A DNA stretch of 64,000 nucleotides from Phytophthora quininea (Eukaryota > Oomycota > Peronosporomycetes > Peronosporales > Peronosporaceae): positions 62,001 to 126,000 of the forward strand of contig JAAVTG010000152.1 of NCBI GenBank assembly GCA_011947345.1, read 5' to 3'. Each line of letters opens with the position of its first letter. Position 1 is the stretch's first letter. The notes beneath the pieces were generated by a model, which saw only the letters and a list, made by a program, of their open reading frames with translations, was not told the DNA's origin and did not search any database. Both the position numbers and the translations under genes were made by a program. Positions 32,301 through 44,300 of the stretch are shown here, in pieces.

Positions 32301-35300
32301 TCACCTCCGTCACCTCGCTCGTCTCTTCGGGCTTCGACTCGGTCACCTCGGTCACCTCGGTCACCTCGGTCGTCTCCTCCGTCGTGGTGGTCGGCGTCCT
32401 CGGTCGTCTCGGTCGTCTCGGTCACTTCCGTCACCTCCGTCACCTCGCTCGTCTCTTCGGGCTTCGACTCGGTCACCTCGGTCAACTCGGTCACCTCGGT
32501 CGTCTCCTCCGTCGTGGTGGTCGGCACGTCCTCGGTCGTCTCGAACGTCTCGGTGATCTCGGTGATCTCGGTCACTTCCGTGGTCTCCTCCACCTCCGTG
32601 GTCTCCTCGGTCGTGTCCTTGGTCGGCTTGCGCTTCGGCTTGCGGTGCTTCTTCGACTTGGGCTTCTTGCCCTCCGTCACGTCAGCCTCCTCCACCGTCA
32701 CCTCCGTCTCCTCCACGGTCTCGGTCGTCTCGAACGTCACCTCCGTCGTGGTCGGCACGTCCTCGGTCGTCTCGGTCGTCTCGGTCACTTCCGTCACCTC
32801 CGTCACCTCGCTCGTCTCCTCCGTCGTGGTGGTCGGCACGTCCTCGGTCGGCTCGAACGTCTCGGTCACTTCCGTCACCTCCGTCACCTCGCTCGTCTCC
32901 TCCGTCGTGGTGGTCGGCACGTCCTCGGTCGTCTCGAACGTCTCGGTGATCTCGGTGATCTCGGTCACTTCCGTCACCTCCGTCACCTCGCTCGTCTCTT
33001 CGGGCTTCGACTCGGTCACCTCGGTCAACTCGGTCACCTCGGTCGTCTCCTCCGTCGTGGTGGTCGGCACGTCCTCGGTCGTCTCGAACGTCTCGGTGAT
33101 CTCGGTGATCTCGGTCACTTCCGTGGTCTCCTCCACCTCCGTGGTCTCCTCGGTCGTGTCCTTGGTCGGCTTGCGCTTCGGCTTGCGGTGCTTCTTCGAC
33201 TTGGGCTTCTTGCCCTCCGTCACGTCAGCCTCCTCCACCGTCACCTCCGTCTCCTCCACGGTCTCGGTCGTCTCGAACGTCACCTCCGTCGTGGTCGGCG
33301 TCCTCGGTCGTCTCGGTCGTCTCGGTCACTTCCGTCACCTCCGTCACCTCGCTCGTCTCCTCCGTCGTGGTGGTCGGCGTCCTCGGTCGGCTCGAACGTC
33401 TCGGTCACTTCCGTCACCTCCGTCACCTCGGTCGTCTCCTCCGTCGTGGTGGTCGGCACGTCCTCGGTCGTCTCGAACGTCTCGGTGATCTCGGTGATCT
33501 CGGTCACTTCCGTGGTCTCCTCCACCTCCGTGGTCTCCTCGGTCGTGTCCTTGGTCGGCTTGCGCTTCGGCTTGCGGTGCTTCTTCGACTTGGGCTTCTT
33601 GCCCTCCGTCACGTCAGCCTCCTCCACCGTCACCTCCGTCTCCTCCACGGTCTCGGTCGTCTCGGTCGTCTCCTCCGTCGTGGTGGTCGGCACGTCCTCG
33701 GTCGTCTCGAACGTCTCGGTGATCTCGGTGATCTCGGTCACTTCCGTGGTCTCCTCCACCTCCGTGGTCTCCTCGGTCGTGTCCTTGGTCGGCTTGCGCT
33801 TCGGCTTGCGGTGCTTCTTCGACTTGGGCTTCTTGCCCTCCGTCACGTCAGCCTCCTCCACCGTCACCTCCGTCTCCTCCACGGTCTCGGTCGTCTCGAA
33901 CGTCACCTCCGTCGTGGTCGGCACGTCCTCGGTCGTCTCGGTCGTCTCGGTCACTTCCGTCACCTCCGTCACCTCGCTCGTCTCTTCGGGCTTCGACTCG
34001 GTCACCTCGGTCACCTCGGTCACCTCGGTCGTCTCCTCCGTCGTGGTGGTCGGCACGTCCTCGGTCGTCTCGGTCGTCTCGGTCACTTCCGTCACCTCCG
34101 TCACCTCGCTCGTCTCTTCGGGCTTCGACTCGGTCACCTCGGTCACCTCGGTCACCTCGGTCGTCTCCTCCGTCGTGGTGGTCGGCACGTCCTCGGTCGT
34201 CTCGAACGTCTCGGTGATCTCGGTGATCTCGGTCACTTCCGTGGTCTCCTCCACCTCCGTGGTCTCCTCGGTCGTGTCCTTGGTCGGCTTGCGCTTCGGC
34301 TTGCGGTGCTTCTTCGACTTGGGCTTCTTGCCCTCCGTCACGTCAGCCTCCTCCACCGTCACCTCCGTCTCCTCCACGGTCTCGGTCGTCTCGGTCGTCT
34401 CCTCCGTCGTGGTGGTCGGCACGTCCTCGGTCGTCTCGAACGTCTCGGTGATCTCGGTGATCTCGGTCACTTCCGTGGTCTCCTCCACCTCCGTGGTCTC
34501 CTCGGTCGTGTCCTTGGTCGGCTTGCGCTTCGGCTTGCGGTGCTTCTTCGACTTGGGCTTCTTGCCCTCCGTCACGTCAGCCTCCTCCACCGTCACCTCC
34601 GTCTCCTCCACGGTCTCGGTCGTCTCGAACGTCACCTCCGTCGTGGTCGGCACGTCCTCGGTCGTCTCGGTCGTCTCGGTCACTTCCGTCACCTCCGTCA
34701 CCTCGCTCGGCTCTTCGGGCTTCGACTCGGTCACCTCGGTCACCTCAGTCACCTCGGTCGTCTCCTCCGTCGTGGTGGTCGGCACGTCCTCGGTCGTCTC
34801 GAACGTCTCGGTCACTTCCGTCACCTCCGTCACCTCGCTCGTCTCTTCGGGCTTCGACTCGGTCACCTCGGTCACCTCGGTCGTCTCCTCCGTCGTGGTG
34901 GTCGGCGTCCTCGGTCGTCTCGAACGTCTCGGTGATCTCGGTGATCTCGGTCACTTCCGTGGTCTCCTCCACCTCCGTGGTCTCCTCGGTCGTGTCCTTG
35001 GTCGGCTTGCGCTTCGGCTTGCGGTGCTTCTTCGACTTGGGCTTCTTGCCCTCCGTCACGTCAGCCTCCTCCACCGTCATCTCCGTCTCCTCCACGGTCT
35101 CGGTCGTCTCGAACGTCACCTCCGTCGTGGTCGGCACGTCCTCGGTCGTCTCGATCGTCTCGGTCACTTCCGTCACCTCCGTCACCTCGCTCGTCTCTTC
35201 GGGCTTCGACTCGGTCACCTCGGTCACCTCGGTCACCTCGGTCGTCTCCTCCGTCGTGGTGGTCGGCGTCCTCGGTCGTCTCGGTCGTCTCGGTCACTTC

Positions 35301-38300
35301 CGTCACCTCCGTCACCTCGCTCGTCTCTTCGGGCTTCGACTCGGTCACCTCGGTCAACTCGGTCACCTCGGTCGTCTCCTCCGTCGTGGTGGTCGGCACG
35401 TCCTCGGTCGTCTCGAACGTCTCGGTGATCTCGGTGATCTCGGTCACTTCCGTGGTCTCCTCCACCTCCGTGGTCTCCTCGGTCGTGTCCTTGGTCGGCT
35501 TGCGCTTCGGCTTGCGGTGCTTCTTCGACTTGGGCTTCTTGCCCTCCGTCACGTCAGCCTCCTCCACCGTCACCTCCGTCTCCTCCACGGTCTCGGTCGT
35601 CTCGAACGTCACCTCCGTCGTGGTCGGCACGTCCTCGGTCGTCTCGGTCGTCTCGGTCACTTCCGTCACCTCCGTCACCTCGCTCGTCTCTTCGGGCTTC
35701 GACTCGGTCACCTCGGTCACCTCGGTCACCTCGCTCGTCTCCTCCGTCGTGGTGGTCGGCACGTCCTCGGTCGTCTCGAACGTCTCGGTCACTTCCGTCA
35801 CCTCCGTCACCTCGGTCGTCTCCTCCGTCGTGGTGGTCGGCGTCCTCGGTCGTCTCGAACGTCTCGGTGATCTCGGTGATCTCGGTCACTTCCGTGGTCT
35901 CCTCCACCTCCGTGGTCTCCTCGGTCGTGTCCTTGGTCGGCTTGCGCTTCGGCTTGCGGTGCTTCTTCGACTTGGGCTTCTTGCCCTCCGTCACGTCAGC
36001 CTCCTCCACCGTCATCTCCGTCTCCTCCACGGTCTCGGTCGTCTCGAACGTCACCTCCGTCGTGGTCGGCGTCCTCGGTCGTCTCGAACGTCTCGGTCAC
36101 TTCCGTCACCTCCGTCACCTCGCTCGTCTCTTCGGGCTTCGACTCGGTCACCTCGGTCACCTCGGTCACCTCGGTCGTCTCCTCCGTCGTGGTGGTCGGC
36201 ACGTCCTCGGTCGTCTCGGTCGTCTCGGTCACTTCCGTCACCTCCGTCACCTCGCTCGTCTCTTCGGGCTTCGACTCGGTCACCTCGGTCACCTCGGTCA
36301 CCTCGGTCGTCTCCTCCGTCGTGGTGGTCGGCGTCCTCGGTCGTCTCGAACGTCTCGGTGATCTCGGTGATCTCGGTCACTTCCGTGGTCTCCTCCACCT
36401 CCGTGGTCTCCTCGGTCGTGTCCTTGGTCGGCTTGCGCTTCGGCTTGCGGTGCTTCTTCGACTTGGGCTTCTTGCCCTCCGTCACGTCAGCCTCCTCCAC
36501 CGTCACCTCCGTCTCCTCCACGGTCTCGGTCGTCTCGAACGTCACCTCCGTCGTGGTCGGCGTCCTCGGTCGTCTCGGTCGTCTCGGTCACTTCCGTCAC
36601 CTCCGTCACCTCGCTCGTCTCTTCGGGCTTCGACTCGGTCACCTCGGTCACCTCGGTCACTCGCTCGTCTCCTCCGTCGTGGTGGTCGGCACGTCCTCGG
36701 TCGTCTCGAACGTCTCGGTCACTTCCGTCACCTCCGTCACCTCGGTCGTCTCCTCCGTCGTGGTGGTCGGCGTCCTCGGTCGTCTCGAACGTCTCGGTGA
36801 TCTCGGTGATCTCGGTCACTTCCGTGGTCTCCTCCACCTCCGTGGTCTCCTCGGTCGTGTCCTTGGTCGGCTTGCGCTTCGGCTTGCGGTGCTTCTTCGA
36901 CTTGGGCTTCTTGCCCTCCGTCACGTCAGCCTCCTCCACCGTCACCTCCGTCTCCTCCACGGTCTCGGTCGTCTCGAACGTCACCTCCGTCGTGGTCGGC
37001 ACGTCCTCGGTCGTCTCGGTCGTCTCGGTCACTTCCGTCACCTCCGTCACCTCGCTCGTCTCTTCGGGCTTCGACTCGGTCACCTCGGTCACCTCGGTCG
37101 TCTCCTCCGTCGTGGTGGTCGGCACGTCCTCGGTCGTCTCGAACGTCTCGGTCACTTCCGTCACCTCCGTCACCTCGCGTCTCCTCCGTCGTGGTGGTCG
37201 GCGTCCTCGGTCGTCTCGAACGTCTCGGTGATCTCGGTGATCTCGGTCACTTCCGTGGTCTCCTCCACCTCCGTGGTCTCCTCGGTCGTGTCCTTGGTCG
37301 GCTTGCGCTTCGGCTTGCGGTGCTTCTTCGACTTGGGCTTCTTGCCCTCCGTCACGTCAGCCTCCTCCACCGTCACCTCCGTCTCCTCCACGGTCTCGGT
37401 CGTCTCGAACGTCACCTCCGTCGTGGTCGGCACGTCCTCGGTCGTCTCGGTCGTCTCGGTCACTTCCGTCACCTCCGTCACCTCGCTCGTCTCTTCGGGC
37501 TTCGACTCGGTCACCTCGGTCACCTCGGTCACCTCGCTCGTCTCCTCCGTCGTGGTGGTCGGCGTCCTCGGTCGTCTCGAACGTCTCGGTGATCTCGGTG
37601 ATCTCGGTCACTTCCGTGGTCTCCTCCACCTCCGTGGTCTCCTCGGTCGTGTCCTTGGTCGGCTTGCGCTTCGGCTTGCGGTGCTTCTTCGACTTGGGCT
37701 TCTTGCCCTCCGTCACGTCAGCCTCCTCCACCGTCACCTCCGTCTCCTCCACGGTCTCGGTCGTCTCGAACGTCACCTCCGTCGTGGTCGGCGTCCTCGG
37801 TCGTCTCGGTCGTCTCGGTCACTTCCGTCACCTCCGTCACCTCGCTCGTCTCTTCGGGCTTCGACTCGGTCACCTCGGTCACCTCGGTCACCTCGCTCGT
37901 CTCCTCCGTCGTGGTGGTCGGCACGTCCTCGGTCGTCTCGAACGTCTCGGTCACTTCCGTCACCTCCGTCACCTCGCTCGTCTCCTCCGTCGTGGTGGTC
38001 GGCGTCCTCGGTCGTCTCGAACGTCTCGGTCACTTCCGTCACCTCCGTCACCTCGGTCGTCTCCTCCGTCGTGGTGGTCGGCACGTCCTCGGTCGTCTCG
38101 AACGTCTCGGTGATCTCGGTCACTTCCGTGGTCTCCTCCACCTCCGTGGTCTCCTCGGTCGTGTCCTTGGTCGGCTTGCGCTTCGGCTTGCGGTGCTTCT
38201 TCGACTTGGGCTTCTTGCCCTCCGTCACGTCAGCCTCCTCCACCGTCACCTCCGTCTCCTCCACGGTCTCGGTCGTCTCGAACGTCACCTCCGTCGTGGT

Positions 38301-41300
38301 CGGCACGTCCTCGGTCGTCTCGGTCGTCTCGGTCACTTCCGTCACCTCCGTCACCTCGCTCGTCTCTTCGGGCTTCGACTCGGTCACCTCGGTCACCTCG
38401 GTCACCTCGGTCGTCTCCTCCGTCGTGGTGGTCGGCGTCCTCGGTCGTCTCGAACGTCTCGGTGATCTCGGTCACTTCCGTGGTCTCCTCCACCTCCGTG
38501 GTCTCCTCGGTCGTGTCCTTGGTCGGCTTGCGCTTCGGCTTGCGGTGCTTCTTCGACTTGGGCTTCTTGCCCTCCGTCACGTCAGCCTCCTCCACCGTCA
38601 CCTCCGTCTCCTCCACGGTCTCGGTCGTCTCGAACGTCACCTCCGTCGTGGTCGGCACGTCCTCGGTCGTCTCGGTCGTCTCGGTCACTTCCGTCACCTC
38701 CGTCACCTCGCTCGTCTCTTCGGGCTTCGACTCGGTCACCTCGGTCACCTCGGTCACCTCGCTCGTCTCCTCCGTCGTGGTGGTCGGCACGTCCTCGGTC
38801 GTCTCGAACGTCTCGGTCACTTCCGTCACCTCCGTCACCTCGCTCGTCTCCTCCGTCGTGGTGGTCGGCACGTCCTCGGTCGTCTCGAACGTCTCGGTGA
38901 TCTCGGTGATCTCGGTCACTTCCGTGGTCTCCTCCACCTCCGTGGTCTCCTCGGTCGTGTCCTTGGTCGGCTTGCGCTTCGGCTTGCGGTGCTTCTTCGA
39001 CTTGGGCTTCTTGCCCTCCGTCACGTCAGCCTCCTCCACCGTCACCTCCGTCTCCTCCACGGTCTCGGTCGTCTCGAACGTCACCTCCGTCGTGGTCGGC
39101 GTCCTCGGTCGTCTCGGTCGTCTCGGTCACTTCCGTCACCTCCGTCACCTCGCTCGTCTCTTCGGGCTTCGACTCGGTCACCTCGGTCACCTCCGTCACC
39201 TCGGTCGTCTCCTCCGTCGTGGTGGTCGGCGTCCTCGGTCGTCTCGAACGTCTCGGTGATCTCGGTGATCTCGGTCACTTCCGTGGTCTCCTCCACCTCC
39301 GTGGTCTCCTCGGTCGTGTCCTTGGTCGGCTTGCGCTTCGGCTTGCGGTGCTTCTTCGACTTGGGCTTCTTGCCCTCCGTCACGTCAGCCTCCTCCACCG
39401 TCACCTCCGTCTCCTCCACGGTCTCGGTCGTCTCGAACGTCACCTCCGTCGTGGTCGGCACGTCCTCGGTCGTCTCGGTCGTCTCGGTCACTTCCGTCAC
39501 CTCCGTCACCTCGCTCGTCTCTTCGGGCTTCGACTCGGTCACCTCGGTCACCTCCTCGGTCGTCTCCTCCGTCGTGGTGGTCGGCACGTCCTCGGTCGTC
39601 TCGAACGTCTCGGTGATCTCGGTGATCTCGGTCACTTCCGTGGTCTCCTCCACCTCCGTGGTCTCCTCGGTCGTGTCCTTGGTCGGCTTGCGCTTCGGCT
39701 TGCGGTGCTTCTTCGACTTGGGCTTCTTGCCCTCCGTCACGTCAGCCTCCTCCACCGTCACCTCCGTCTCCTCCACGGTCTCGGTCGTCTCGAACGTCAC
39801 CTCCGTCGTGGTCGGCACGTCCTCGGTCGTCTCGGTCGTCTCGGTCACTTCCGTCACCTCCGTCACCTCGCTCGTCTCTTCGGGCTTCGACTCGGTCACC
39901 TCGGTCACCTCGGTCACCTCGCTCGTCTCCTCCGTCGTGGTGGTCGGCACGTCCTCGGTCGTCTCGAACGTCTCGGTCACTTCCGTCACCTCCGTCACCT
40001 CGCTCGTCTCCTCCGTCGTGGTGGTCGGCACGTCCTCGGTCGTCTCGAACGTCTCGGTGATCTCGGTGATCTCGGTCACTTCCGTGGTCTCCTCCACCTC
40101 CGTGGTCTCCTCGGTCGTGTCCTTGGTCGGCTTGCGCTTCGGCTTGCGGTGCTTCTTCGACTTGGGCTTCTTGCCCTCCGTCACGTCAGCCTCCTCCACC
40201 GTCACCTCCGTCTCCTCCACGGTCTCGGTCGTCTCGAACGTCACCTCCGTCGTGGTCGGCACGTCCTCGGTCGTCTCGGTCGTCTCGGTCACTTCCGTCA
40301 CCTCCGTCACCTCGCTCGTCTCTTCGGGCTTCGACTCGGTCACCTCGGTCACCTCGGTCACCTCGGTCGTCTCCTCCGTCGTGGTGGTCGGCACGTCCTC
40401 GGTCGTCTCGAACGTCTCGGTGATCTCGGTGATCTCGGTCACTTCCGTGGTCTCCTCCACCTCCGTGGTCTCCTCGGTCGTGTCCTTGGTCGGCTTGCGC
40501 TTCGGCTTGCGGTGCTTCTTCGACTTGGGCTTCTTGCCCTCCGTCACGTCAGCCTCCTCCACCGTCACCTCCGTCTCCTCCACGGTCTCGGTCGTCTCGA
40601 ACGTCACCTCCGTCGTGGTCGGCACGTCCTCGGTCGTCTCGGTCGTCTCGGTCACTTCCGTCACCTCCGTCACCTCGCTCGTCTCTTCGGGCTTCGACTC
40701 GGTCACCTCGGTCACCTCGGTCACCTCGGTCGTCTCCTCCGTCGTGGTGGTCGGCACGTCCTCGGTCGTCTCGAACGTCTCGGTGATCTCGGTGATCTCG
40801 GTCACTTCCGTGGTCTCCTCCACCTCCGTGGTCTCCTCGGTCGTGTCCTTGGTCGGCTTGCGCTTCGGCTTGCGGTGCTTCTTCGACTTGGGCTTCTTGC
40901 CCTCCGTCACGTCAGCCTCCTCCACCGTCACCTCCGTCTCCTCCACGGTCTCGGTCGTCTCGAACGTCACCTCCGTCGTGGTCGGCACGTCCTCGGTCGT
41001 CTCGGTCGTCTCGGTCACTTCCGTCACCTCCGTCACCTCGCTCGTCTCTTCGGGCTTCGACTCGGTCACCTCGGTCGTCACCTCCGTCGTGGTCGGCGTC
41101 CTCGGTCGTCTCGGTCGTCTCGGTCACTTCCGTCACCTCCGTCACCTCGGTCGTCTCCTCCGTCGTGGTGGTCGGCACGTCCTCGGTCGTCTCGAACGTC
41201 TCGGTGATCTCGGTGATCTCGGTCACTTCCGTGGTCTCCTCCACCTCCGTGGTCTCCTCGGTCGTGTCCTTGGTCGGCTTGCGCTTCGGCTTGCGGTGCT

Positions 41301-44300
41301 TCTTCGACTTGGGCTTCTTGCCCTCCGTCACGTCAGCCTCCTCCACCGTCACCTCCGTCTCCTCCACGGTCTCGGTCGTCTCGAACGTCACCTCCGTCGT
41401 GGTCGGCACGTCCTCGGTCGTCTCGGTCGTCTCGGTCACTTCCGTCACCTCCGTCACCTCGCTCGTCTCTTCGGGCTTCGACTCGGTCACCTCGGTCGTC
41501 TCCTCCGTCGTGGTGGTCGGCACGTCCTCGGTCGTCTCGAACGTCTCGGTGATCTCGGTGATCTCGGTCACTTCCGTGGTCTCCTCCACCTCCGTGGTCT
41601 CCTCGGTCGTGTCCTTGGTCGGCTTGCGCTTCGGCTTGCGGTGCTTCTTCGACTTGGGCTTCTTGCCCTCCGTCACGTCAGCCTCCTCCACCGTCACCTC
41701 CGTCTCCTCCACGGTCTCGGTCGTCTCGAACGTCACCTCCGTCGTGGTCGGCACGTCCTCGGTCGTCTCGGTCGTCTCGGTCACTTCCGTCACCTCCGTC
41801 ACCTCGCTCGTCTCTTCGCGCTTCGACTCGGTCACCTCAGTCACCTCGGTCACCTCGGTCACCTCAGTCACCTCGCTCGTCTCCTCCGTCGTGGTGGTCG
41901 GCGTCCTCGGTCGTCTCGAACGTCTCGGTCACTTCCGTCACCTCCGTCACCTCGCTCGTCTCCTCCGTCGTGGTGGTCGGCGTCCTCGGTCGTCTCGAAC
42001 GTCTCGGTCACTTCCGTCACCTCCGTCACCTCGCTCGTCTCTTCGGGCTTCGACTCGGTCACCTCGGTCACCTCGGTCACCTCGGTTGTCTCCTCCGTCG
42101 TGGTGGTCGGCACGTCCTCGGTCGTCTCGAACGTCTCGGTCACTTCCGTCACCTCCGTCACCTCGCTCGTCTCTTCGGGCTTCGACTCGGTCACCTCGGT
42201 CACCTCGGTCACCTCGGTTGTCTCCTCCGTCGTGGTGGTCGGCACGTCCTCGGTCGTCTCGAACGTCTCGGTCACTTCCGTCACCTCCGTCACCTCGCTC
42301 GTCTCTTCGGGCTTCGACTCGGTCACCTCGGTCACCTCGGTCGTCTCCTCCGTCGTGGTGGTCGGCGTCCTCGGTCGGCTCGAACGTCTCGGTGATCTCG
42401 GTCACCTCGGTCGTCTCCTCCGTCGTGGTCACTTCCGTCACCTCCGTCACCTCGCTCGTCTCTTCGGGCTTCGACTCGGTCACCTCGGTCAACTCGGTCA
42501 ACTCGGTCACCTCGGTCACCTCGGTTGTCTCCTCCGTCGTGGTGGTCGGCACGTCCTCGGTCGTCTCGAACGTCTCGGTGATCTCGGTGATCTCGGTCAC
42601 TTCCGTGGTCTCCTCCACCTCCGTGGTCTCCTCGGTCGTGTCCTTGGTCGGCTTGCGCTTCGGCTTGCGGTGCTTCTTCGACTTGGGCTTCTTGCCCTCC
42701 GTCACGTCAGCCTCCTCCACCGTCACTTCCGTCTCCTCCACGGTCTCGGTCGTCTCGAACGTCACTTCCGTCGTGGTCGGCACGTCCTCGGTCGTCTCGG
42801 TCGTCTCGGTCACTTCCGTCACCTCCGTCACCTCGCTCGTCTCTTCGGGCTTCGACTCGGTCACCTCGGTCACCTCGGTCGTCTCCTCCGTCGTGGTGGT
42901 CGGCGTCCTCGGTCGTCTCGAACGTCTCGGTCACTTCCGTCACCTCCGTCACCTCGCTCGGCTCTTCGGGCTTCGACTCGGTCACCTCGGTCACCTCGGT
43001 CGTCTCCTCCGTCGTGGTGGTCGGCGTCCTCGGTCGTCTCGAACGTCTCGGTCACTTCCGTCACCTCCGTCACCTCGCTCGTCTCTTCGGGCTTCGACTC
43101 GGTCACCTCGGTCAACTCGGTCACCTCGGTCGTCTCCTCCGTCGTGGTGGTCGGCACGTCCTCGGTCGTCTCGAACGTCTCGGTGATCTCGGTGATCTCG
43201 GTCACTTCCGTGGTCTCCTCCACCTCCGTGGTCTCCTCGGTCGTGTCCTTGGTCGGCTTGCGCTTCGGCTTGCGGTGCTTCTTCGACTTGGGCTTCTTGC
43301 CCTCCGTCACGTCAGCCTCCTCCACCGTCACCTCCGTCTCCTCCACGGTCTCGGTCGTCTCGAACGTCACCTCCGTCGTGGTCGGCGTCCTCGGTCGTCT
43401 CGGTCGTCTCGGTCACTTCCGTCACCTCCGTCACCTCGCTCGTCTCTTCGGGCTTCGACTCGGTCACCTCGGTCACCTCAGTCACCTCGCTCGTCTCCTC
43501 CGTCGTGGTGGTCGGCACGTCCTCGGTCGTCTCGAACGTCTCGGTCACTTCCGTCACCTCCGTCACCTCGCTCGTCTCTTCGGGCTTCGACTCGGTCACC
43601 TCGGTCACCTCGGTCACCTCGGTCGTCTCCTCCGTCGTGGTGGTCGGCACGTCCTCGGTCGTCTCGAACGTCTCGGTGATCTCGGTGATCTCGGTCACTT
43701 CCGTGGTCTCCTCCACCTCCGTGGTCTCCTCGGTCGTGTCCTTGGTCGGCTTGCGCTTCGGCTTGCGGTGCTTCTTCGACTTGGGCTTCTTGCCCTCCGT
43801 CACGTCAGCCTCCTCCACCGTCACCTCCGTCTCCTCCACGGTCTCGGTCGTCTCGAACGTCACCTCCGTCGTGGTCGGCACGTCCTCGGTCGTCTCGGTC
43901 GTCTCGGTCACTTCCGTCACCTCCGTCACCTCGCTCGTCTCTTCGGGCTTCGACTCGGTCACCTCGGTCACCTCGGTCACCTCGGTCGTCTCCTCCGTCG
44001 TGGTGGTCGGCACGTCCTCGGTCGTCTCGAACGTCTCGGTGATCTCGGTGATCTCGGTCACTTCCGTGGTCTCCTCCACCTCCGTGGTCTCCTCGGTCGT
44101 GTCCTTGGTCGGCTTGCGCTTCGGCTTGCGGTGCTTCTTCGACTTGGGCTTCTTGCCCTCCGTCACGTCAGCCTCCTCCACCGTCACCTCCGTCTCCTCC
44201 ACGGTCTCGGTCGTCTCGAACGTCACCTCCGTCGTGGTCGGCACGTCCTCGGTCGTCTCGGTCGTCTCGGTCACTTCCGTCACCTCCGTCACCTCGCTCG